From Phoronis ovalis (Eukaryota; Phoronida; Phoronidae), in assembly GCA_028565635.1 (NCBI GenBank), contig JAOXYB010033185.1, positions 1-14,289 on the forward strand: a DNA stretch of 14,289 nucleotides, written 5' to 3'. Positions 12,101 to 14,289 of the stretch are shown piece after piece. A program made the translations under genes and the position numbers. Positions within the stretch are counted from its first letter, which is position 1; every line of letters starts with the position of its first letter. The notes below the pieces were generated by a model. It did not search any database. It saw only the letters and a program-made list of their open reading frames with translations, and had not been told where the DNA came from.

Positions 12101-13925
12101 TTGAATGTAGTAAGTAATAATTAATTAACTAGTTACAATAAAAGATGTGTAAAGCTCAAAAATGCTATGCTTCATTTAAATTGATTTCATAAATGTGTAA
12201 AAAAAGTATTATAATAAAGATAGAATACTATTCGTCTTTTACATGAAGAAAGCACATTATCCTATCAGATGATTTATTTCAAAATGTTTAAAAGTTAACA
12301 GTAGAAATGATGTACTTCATATATTAAATTCATGTATACATCCATTCACATTGTATAAATTACGAAATGTTGGAAAATTCTGAGTTAATTAAAGTAATGT
12401 TTGGAAGCCAAATGCGCATCGATCACAACTCTATAAAATTCAAAAAACAGCTATTTTGCTTGTGAATGAATCTAGCACAAATTTAATTGTTGTATTTCGG
12501 AAGTCCAAAGTGTGAAAACTGGCTGCTGCCCAGACGATTGATGATTTAGAAGCCTGCAAAACATTCTAGGGACCATTGCTGAGTTTACTGGAGCACTAGA
12601 AAATAAGTGTTGCTACTTTATTTGCAATCTATTTAGTATAGTCATTAATATTCAATAATACTGTATTCATGATGTTATTCAATCATGTTATTTTAGAGTG
12701 TCCACTAACACCTTGCCCAATAAAAGATAAACCAGATTGTCCACTGGGTTCTGTTCCACAGACCAGAACTGACAAATGTGGTTGTACATTTTACGAGGAA
12801 CCATGTATACCTGAACTCAAGAAGTGTGTATACAACAGCACTAAGATGGTCACATCTAGAGGAGAAACTGTTGACAGGTTGTCGCCTATACCTCAAACTT
12901 ACAAGGTAAGTCTGGTACCTATTAGCCATCCACCCATCCGTTCATCCATTCATCTGCAGCCCCTAGTTCTGATAAAAACATGCTAAAGCATGAATGAAAC
13001 TATACACATTTTACTAAATTTCCCTTAGTTTATAAAAAATTAATCTAGTTTTTAGTTAATCTGAATTACTGGTTACAAGATCATTCAATATTTCTTGTTC
13101 ATTTTATGATTTAGCCTGATGACATCTGGCAGGATGGTAACTGCATCACCTGTAAATGTGTACCAAGCAAAATTGGTCTGACAGACGTCTATGAACCAGA
13201 CTGCAAGGAACAAACATGTCCGCGCATCACTGATGTAAGTATGAATATTTTTGCCTATATTTTTGCAATCTTTGGATGATAGCCATCATTGATGGACATA
13301 TGGTACCATATGTCTTGTGATGCTGCACTGTTGCTGGTGCTGAGTCTTTGTTTTAGCTATGTATGTTGGTTGATAAACACGACGTTCTTATCAAAGTCAG
13401 CATTTAGTGCAATCTTATGTATTTACACTTGCACTATGTTGTTTCTTAGATATATTAGAATTTTTCAAGAAGAACAATGCAGAAAGTTCTTCAAAAGAAT
13501 GCTTACATAGCAATGAGTGAATACTTAAATTTGAATTTTTAATTACTAGGTAATTGTTAATTAATGACGGTATTTTTGCCAACACACAATGCTACTCGAG
13601 AGACATTGTCATAATATGTCATTACTGCTGGTGTCATACTTGCACAGTTCTGCTTAATACATTTGTTGATTGCAATCATGATGCTTCTCTATTGTAGCAA
13701 ATGGAAGTTATTCCATTCACATCAACCAGTGAATGTTGTCCGTCCACTCGTATTTCAAATTGTAAAGCTATTGTAAATGGTGTACAAAAACTTATGAAAG
13801 CAAAGGAGGTGTGGTCAGATGATAACAAACCTTGTGAGCTATATGTTTGTAAGCCTGGTGCCAAACTAACAGATGATGTCTATGTTGAAACCATCAAAGA
13901 AACATGTGATAAGAATTGTCCAATG
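1..13925 (+). CDS. Hemocytin/hemolectin-like secreted multidomain glycoprotein, internal part, 21 exons
   Basis: The spliced exons are 1-134, 471-619, 917-1090, 1546-1720, 2180-2358, 2661-2804, 3130-3277, 3469-3708, 3971-4152, 5255-5366, 5754-5965, 6511-6606, 6919-7081, 9617-9727, 10139-10222, 10936-11037, 11340-11423, 11900-12109, 12697-12905, 13115-13234 and 13698-13925. They give 1085 codons with no stop and compatible phases at all 20 junctions. Domain order is PTS linker, two F5/8C domains (residues 47-197 and 213-363), PTS linker, WxxW domain (451-545), TIL/VWC-like cysteines (575-646), LDLa (667-699), PTS linker (about 703-830), then CC and VWC-like cysteine modules (831-1085). Such proteins are extracellular: the discoidin domains usually bind glycans or lipids, and the PTS linkers are expected to be heavily O-glycosylated. 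Hemocytin/hemolectin proteins act in haemolymph clotting and cell aggregation; that role here is inference. Both ends are missing. A SCO-spondin-like or mucin-like identity is the main alternative. Confidence 0.88.
135..470 (+). other. Intron 1
   Basis: gtaagc...ttttacag, phase 1, between the PTS linker and the first F5/8C domain. It is AT-rich, with a short TA run near 416-424. I see no gene, RNA or clear repeat in it. Confidence 0.75.
471..619 (+). CDS. Exon 2: first F5/8 type C domain, N-terminal third
   Basis: The acceptor is tattttacag. After the split Thr codon the exon reads [20 protein letters not shown] and ends at FGAWVPK. The first Cys (residue 47), the NQITATS stretch and the W-x-P motif are standard F5/8C (discoidin) landmarks and align with exon 5. 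Read-through past 619 meets a stop after nine codons, so an exon end near here is required. The donor AAG|gtggat is weak at position +5, but joining here gives [13 protein letters not shown], which matches [13 protein letters not shown] in the second domain. Confidence 0.82.
620..916 (+). other. Intron 2, inside the first F5/8C domain, with similar sequence at both ends
   Basis: gtggat...gcttag, phase 0. The first nine intron codons (VDEQNNKKI, then a stop) look like the first residues of exon 3 (VSDQNQYIQ), and the bases after AG|GT are also similar (gtggatgaacaaaac against gtttccgaccaaaac). The intron sits nine codons upstream of the matching intron 5 of the second domain. See findings. Confidence 0.6.
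917..1090 (+). CDS. Exon 3: first F5/8 type C domain, middle
   Basis: The acceptor gcttag is followed by [20 protein letters not shown] and then [18 protein letters not shown], the core beta-strands of a discoidin domain ([24 protein letters not shown]). It ends ...GVDK with donor AAG|gtgggt, phase 0. It begins nine codons upstream of the position where its counterpart exon 6 begins. Confidence 0.87.
1091..2179 (+). other. Introns 3 and 4, flanking exon 4
   Basis: Intron 3 (1091-1545, phase 0) and intron 4 (1721-2179, phase 1) are AT-rich. The coding interval between them is exon 4. I see no structured repeat or further coding in either. Confidence 0.7.
1546..1720 (+). CDS. Exon 4: first F5/8 type C domain, C-terminal third and short linker
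   Basis: After the acceptor ttttacag it reads [20 protein letters not shown], then [11 protein letters not shown] and [10 protein letters not shown]. The RYIRI-P-x-x-W and LR-x-E-I-x-G-C motifs close an F5/8C domain, with the final Cys at residue 197. A short Pro/Thr tail (PTIIPTPTK) leads to a strong donor gtatgt in phase 1. The domain spans 151 residues from first to last Cys. Confidence 0.9.
2180..2358 (+). CDS. Exon 5: second F5/8 type C domain, N-terminal part
   Basis: After the acceptor tgtatttgcag the split codon gives Ala, then [20 protein letters not shown] and, further on, [15 protein letters not shown]. It aligns along its whole length with exon 2 plus the first nine codons of exon 3. 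The donor CAG|gtatgt is strong, phase 0. The two discoidin domains follow each other with only about 15 residues between them, as in hemocytin-type proteins. Confidence 0.9.
2359..2660 (+). other. Intron 5, containing a possible 45-nt microexon
   Basis: gtatgt...atttacag, phase 0. At 2411-2455 there is a GC-richer, stop-free 45-base block preceded by a good acceptor (tttctgtttgtctacag) and followed by aag|gtaatg. It would encode [15 protein letters not shown]. It also forms two perfect hairpins: CAGGATGA/TCATCCTG (2 nt apart, 2408-2425) and CCTCCAT/ATGGAGG (1 nt apart, 2427-2441). Whether it is ever spliced in cannot be told from sequence. Confidence 0.4.
2661..2804 (+). CDS. Exon 6: second F5/8 type C domain, middle
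   Basis: After the acceptor cttatttacag it reads [20 protein letters not shown], then [19 protein letters not shown], homologous to exon 3. The S-x-DG-x-x-W motif is typical of F5/8C. The donor AAG|gtaatt is phase 0. The exon has 48 codons. Confidence 0.9.
2805..3129 (+). other. Intron 6
   Basis: gtaatt...tttgtag, phase 0, AT-rich with an A-rich run at about 2965-2998. No gene or repeat recognised. Confidence 0.7.
3130..3277 (+). CDS. Exon 7: second F5/8 type C domain, C-terminal third
   Basis: It encodes [32 protein letters not shown] and [10 protein letters not shown], matching exon 4 strand for strand. The last domain Cys is residue 363, giving the same 151-residue Cys-to-Cys span as the first domain. 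The acceptor atttgtag lacks a long pyrimidine tract but is the only one that fits. The donor is A|gtaagt, phase 1. Confidence 0.9.
3469..3708 (+). CDS. Exon 8: long PTS (mucin-like) linker
   Basis: The exon encodes 79 full codons made almost only of Thr, Pro, Ser and Val with some Glu/Lys, in loose units such as PSPTPS, EPTPTPS, VTPTPKV and VSPTPQ. It contains no cysteine. Acceptor atttacag and donor gtaaga are both phase 1, so the exon (240 nt) can be skipped or duplicated without a frameshift. It separates the discoidin pair from the WxxW domain and is a strong candidate for dense O-GalNAc glycosylation. Confidence 0.9.
3971..4152 (+). CDS. Exon 9: WxxW (Mucin2_WxxW-type) domain, N-terminal half
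   Basis: Entering in phase from exon 8 gives [16 protein letters not shown], then a GDFEPFD stretch and cysteines at 484 and 492. The signature is C451-x-x-W454-x-x-W457 followed by a Gly-Asp-x-Glu stretch, as in the WxxW cysteine domain of gel-forming mucins and CILP. A different frame stays open here (beginning LIVSSGTAG) but shows no domain and does not fit the phase. The donor AAG|gtacag is phase 0. Confidence 0.87.
4153..5254 (+). other. Intron 9, inside the WxxW domain (1.1 kb)
   Basis: gtacag...cttttcag, phase 0. No open frame with recognisable similarity. The one structured element is a nested palindrome at 4728-4803, listed separately. Confidence 0.7.
4728..4803. repeat. Nested inverted repeat in intron 9
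   Basis: CTACTACAC (4728-4736) pairs perfectly with GTGTAGTAG (4795-4803). Near the centre lies the perfect 12-base palindrome AGAGCATGCTCT (4757-4768). It could be a hairpin or the remnant of a small inverted-repeat element. Confidence 0.5.
5255..5366 (+). CDS. Exon 10: WxxW domain, C-terminal half
   Basis: After the acceptor cttttcag it reads [20 protein letters not shown] then [17 protein letters not shown]. The C-x(7)-C spacing and the [10 protein letters not shown] ending complete the WxxW domain, with cysteines at 511, 519, 529, 538 and 545. Donor C|gtaagt, phase 1. An exact 42-bp tandem repeat starts 22 bases after the donor. Confidence 0.87.
5389..5472. repeat. Exact 42-bp tandem duplication in intron 10
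   Basis: The 42-base unit at 5389-5430 (starting aggaagcttgtggttaccc) is repeated without any difference at 5431-5472. It begins 22 bases after the exon 10 donor. Perfect identity points to a very recent duplication, a possible length polymorphism, or an assembly artefact. Confidence 0.93.
5473..5753 (+). other. Remainder of intron 10
   Basis: AT-rich intron sequence up to the acceptor caaatttag, with an A/G-rich stretch at about 5546-5565. Nothing else recognised. Confidence 0.65.
5754..5965 (+). CDS. Exon 11: short PTS linker and TIL-like cysteine region
   Basis: It opens with a Thr/Pro-rich run ([19 protein letters not shown]) and passes into a cysteine-rich region with Cys at 575, 584, 589, 595, 600, 606 and 608, including [13 protein letters not shown] and [11 protein letters not shown]. 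The pattern suits the end of a trypsin-inhibitor-like (TIL) domain followed by the start of a VWC-like unit. Donor AAG|gtaagt, phase 0. Confidence 0.83.
5966..6510 (+). other. Intron 11, between the TIL-like and VWC-like parts
   Basis: gtaagt...catttttcag, phase 0. It has an imperfect hairpin near 6248-6286 (gatcacatttgtgc against gtgcaaatgatcac). No gene recognised. Confidence 0.6.
6511..6606 (+). CDS. Exon 12: VWC-like cysteine segment
   Basis: The exon has 32 codons, beginning [20 protein letters not shown] and ending with four more residues before CAPCRQ. The motif W620-x(5)-C-x-x-C-x-C, then Cys 638, 643 and 646, is the classic core of a VWC/TILa module and continues the [11 protein letters not shown] that ends exon 11. 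The acceptor catttttcag is strong. The donor CAG|gtaatc is phase 0. It is too short for ordinary ORF detection. Confidence 0.85.
6607..6918 (+). other. Intron 12
   Basis: gtaatc...aattacag, phase 0, 312 bases, AT-rich. No gene or repeat recognised. Confidence 0.65.
6919..7081 (+). CDS. Exon 13: LDL-receptor class A repeat
   Basis: After [17 protein letters not shown] comes [20 protein letters not shown] and then [13 protein letters not shown]. Six cysteines (667, 674, 679, 686, 692, 699) and the C-I-P-x-x-x-x-C-D-G / D-C / D-D-E core identify an LDLa repeat, a small calcium-stabilised extracellular module. There are only six residues between the last two cysteines, shorter than the usual eight or so, so one calcium ligand position may differ. 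Donor G|gtaatg, phase 1, opens the longest intron of the window. Confidence 0.9.
7751..7794. repeat. Perfect 11-bp inverted repeat in intron 13
   Basis: TATTCAGACAG (7751-7761) and CTGTCTGAATA (7784-7794) are perfect reverse complements with a 22-base spacer. Confidence 0.6.
7886..7983. repeat. Imperfect inverted repeat in intron 13
   Basis: The left arm (about 7886-7933) carries ACATTTTCCATGC, CACCCACAAA and TTGAAG. The right arm (7950-7983) has their reverse complements in order: CTTCAA, TTTGTGGGTG and ATGGAATGT. The left arm holds about 13 extra bases between the second and third blocks. This looks like a degraded palindromic or foldback element. Confidence 0.6.
9299..9552. mobile_element. 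MITE-like non-autonomous element, copy 1
   Basis: A 254-bp segment is bounded by 24-bp terminal inverted repeats that agree at 21 of 24 positions: left 9299-9322 (core TGAGCAAGTTCAGAT) and right 9529-9552 (core ATCTGAACTTGCTCA). It has no coding capacity. The short size, TIRs and lack of a transposase fit a miniature inverted-repeat element. No clear target-site duplication could be assigned and I do not recognise the family. A diverged copy lies at 10618-10869. Confidence 0.65.
9617..9727 (+). CDS. Exon 14: PTS linker exon, first duplicate
   Basis: The acceptor taattatag leads to [19 protein letters not shown], then [14 protein letters not shown]. Both ends are phase 1 (111 nt). It is paralogous to exon 16; the shared tail ASTVTPTLT and the flanking intron are also similar. 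An internal ggtaag at 9661-9666 could act as an earlier phase-1 donor, but the same frame continues and the paralogue supports the longer exon. Confidence 0.8.
9728..10138 (+). other. Intron 14
   Basis: gtatgt...aattacag, phase 1. It is homologous to intron 16 along most of its length but carries about 110 additional bases, mainly in its second half. No gene inside. Confidence 0.7.
10139..10222 (+). CDS. Exon 15: PTS linker exon, first duplicate
   Basis: After the acceptor taattacag it reads [20 protein letters not shown] then TSEPTITS. The exon is 84 nt with phase 1 at both ends. It is the same length as exon 17 and identical at 77 of 84 bases. The donor is gttagt, weaker than the gtaagt of exon 17 by one base at +3, so this copy may be spliced less efficiently. 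Confidence 0.8.
10440..10613. repeat. GC-rich hairpin-bearing patch, possible mobile-element remnant
   Basis: Base composition changes sharply from the AT-rich intron around it. It contains CAGGGCGGCAC (10556-10566) facing GTGCCCCCCAG (10592-10602), a 9-of-11 inverted repeat with a 25-base spacer. The words cattgttagcagtgagg and cgttgcaagcagtgaccc look like a repeated internal motif. It is absent before unit 1. I cannot assign it to a known family. Confidence 0.45.
10618..10869. mobile_element. MITE-like element, diverged copy 2
   Basis: It corresponds to 9299-9552, shifted by about 1319 bases. The left end has ACTGAGCAAGTTTAAAAG and the right end TATCTGAACTTGCTTGGCTG. Internal stretches such as tgatgttnttctg and aaatgcagctgt are shared. 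Its termini have decayed more than those of copy 1. It stands at the same place before its exon as copy 1 does, so it was probably copied with the whole unit rather than inserted separately. Confidence 0.6.
10936..11037 (+). CDS. Exon 16: PTS linker exon, second duplicate
   Basis: The acceptor tctattgtag leads to [19 protein letters not shown] then [15 protein letters not shown], with donor G|gtatgc. It is 102 nt, phase 1 on both sides, and is the tandem copy of exon 14. The GYGGRDT segment corresponds to RYIGKDT in exon 14. Confidence 0.82.
11038..11339 (+). other. Intron 16
   Basis: gtatgc...aattacag, phase 1, 302 bases. It is the copy of intron 14 and lacks about 110 bases present there. 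Confidence 0.7.
11340..11423 (+). CDS. Exon 17: PTS linker exon, second duplicate
   Basis: After the acceptor taattacag it reads [20 protein letters not shown] then TSEPTTTS, with a consensus donor gtaagt. It is 84 nt, phase 1 on both sides. It differs from exon 15 at seven bases, which change four of 28 residues. Confidence 0.83.
11424..11899 (+). other. Intron 17
   Basis: gtaagt...tttttag, phase 1. The first 150 or so bases match the start of intron 15. The rest (about 11580-11760) is somewhat GC-richer than other introns, but no coding or repeat identity was recognised. Confidence 0.65.
11900..12109 (+). CDS. Exon 18: cysteine module with two CC pairs
   Basis: The acceptor tatttttag (split Ile codon) is followed by [20 protein letters not shown], then [16 protein letters not shown] and [11 protein letters not shown]. 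There are ten cysteines, including two CC pairs (859-860 and 893-894), each followed by an aromatic residue and a closing Cys. This repeated CC-x-x-[YF]-x(2-3)-C ending is typical of cysteine-rich tails of VWF/hemocytin-type proteins. The exon looks like two half-modules in tandem. Donor A|gtaagt, phase 1 at both ends. Confidence 0.85.
12110..12696 (+). other. Intron 18
   Basis: gtaagt...attttag, phase 1, 587 bases, AT-rich. No gene, RNA or repeat recognised. Confidence 0.65.
12697..12905 (+). CDS. Exon 19: cysteine-rich module leading into a VWC-like domain
   Basis: The exon reads [19 protein letters not shown], then [20 protein letters not shown]. Cysteines lie at 901, 906, 914, 927, 929, 936 and 943. 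The one N-glycosylation sequon I found in the protein, N946-S-T, is here (VYNSTKMV). The final stretch [17 protein letters not shown] is the Gly-Glu-containing lead to the W-x-x-x-x-C core in exon 20. Acceptor attttag, donor AAG|gtaagt, phase 0. Confidence 0.85.
13115..13234 (+). CDS. Exon 20: VWC-like domain core
   Basis: The exon has 40 codons: [20 protein letters not shown], then a stretch with the acidic YEPDC and EQTCPRITD. The W974-x(4)-C-x-x-C-x-C signature with later C999 and C1004 is a von Willebrand factor type C-like core. It is completed by the CC of exon 21. Acceptor gatttag, donor GAT|gtaagt, both phase 0. Confidence 0.87.
13235..13697 (+). other. Intron 20
   Basis: gtaagt...attgtag, phase 0. 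A T-rich open frame at 13289-13510 would give a hydrophobic peptide, but it has no splice or domain support. Nothing else recognised. Confidence 0.65.
13698..13925 (+). CDS. Exon 21: end of VWC-like domain and start of the next cysteine module
   Basis: After the acceptor attgtag it reads [20 protein letters not shown], closing the VWC-like unit with C1022-C1023 and C1031. A second unit follows ([16 protein letters not shown], then ETCDKNCPM), with W1048 and cysteines at 1055, 1060, 1079 and 1083. The donor ATG|gtaaga is phase 0, so the protein continues beyond the window. Confidence 0.85.
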
Positions 13926-14289
13926 GTAAGAATGCATAGTTTACTGAAAAAAATTAGTTGCAGGTTATATGTCAAGTTTGTGTTGCTTTTTGTCAGAAAG
14001 GAAAGCAATATTAGTGGGCCTTTGTTTCTGAAGGTTTAGGGTCTGTGAAAGGTCTGAATATATTCAAGTTTTAGCTCTAACAATTGACTTTGATGTGTAT
14101 ATTATTAGCTTGGATAAGAAATTGTGACTAGAACCTTCTTATACAATTACTGGGTAAGGATGGCCTATTATGTACTCAATTTTGGTATTATACAGTCTTA
14201 TGAATAAATATGGTACTAGAGATCTGGGAAGAGTTCCTATGCACAACCCTTTTTAAATATATTTCAAAAAACTATACTATAAAAGAACC
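13926..14289 (+). other. Start of intron 21 (continues past the window)
   Basis: It begins with the donor gtaaga after exon 21. I see no further cysteine-rich or PTS-rich exon and no stop or poly(A) context that would end the gene here. Confidence 0.6.

Noticed and set aside
13289-13510. Plus-strand open frame giving a hydrophobic, membrane-like peptide
   Set aside because: It sits fully inside intron 20. T-rich intron DNA read in this frame gives Leu, Phe and Cys by composition, and there are no splice sites that would join it in phase.
1-14289. Prokaryotic features (operons, ribosome binding sites, CRISPR, rho-independent terminators)
   Set aside because: The spliced exon structure and extracellular animal domains show that this is metazoan nuclear DNA, so such features do not apply.

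Overview
The window is animal genomic DNA: AT-rich, with short coding blocks that have GT donors and AG acceptors, separated by introns of about 0.2 to 2.5 kb. It holds an internal part of a single plus-strand gene. I could join 21 exons (1 to 13925) into one uninterrupted reading frame of 1085 codons in which every splice phase agrees. No start codon, promoter, signal peptide, natural stop or poly(A) site is in the window, so the gene extends past both ends. Residue numbers below count from the first full codon at base 2.

The protein is a secreted, multidomain, mucin-like glycoprotein. Its order is: Pro/Thr/Ser (PTS) linker; two F5/8 type C (discoidin) domains (exons 2-4 and 5-7); an 80-residue PTS linker (exon 8); a WxxW cysteine domain (exons 9-10); a TIL-like then VWC-like cysteine region (exons 11-12); an LDL-receptor class A repeat (exon 13); a PTS linker built from two tandem exon pairs (exons 14-17); then CC-containing and VWC-like cysteine modules (exons 18-21). 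Paired discoidin domains with TIL, VWC and LDLa modules recall hemocytin/hemolectin, and the WxxW and PTS parts recall gel-forming mucins. I therefore call it hemocytin/hemolectin-like by inference. The likely source is an invertebrate metazoan; the phylum cannot be fixed from this sequence.

The intron phases are very regular. Introns between modules are phase 1 and introns inside modules are phase 0, as expected of a protein assembled from 1-1 modules.

The non-coding part holds the more unusual material. A segment of roughly 1 kb carrying two PTS exons is tandemly duplicated (about 9295-10370 and 10614-11580). Each copy starts with a roughly 250-bp MITE-like element with inverted termini. 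There is also an exact 42-bp tandem repeat beside the exon 10 donor, a GC-rich hairpin patch between the duplicated units, several hairpins in the longest introns, a possible 45-nt in-frame microexon inside the second discoidin domain, and an intron in the first discoidin domain whose two ends carry similar sequence. No RNA gene, CRISPR array, second gene or autonomous transposon was recognised.
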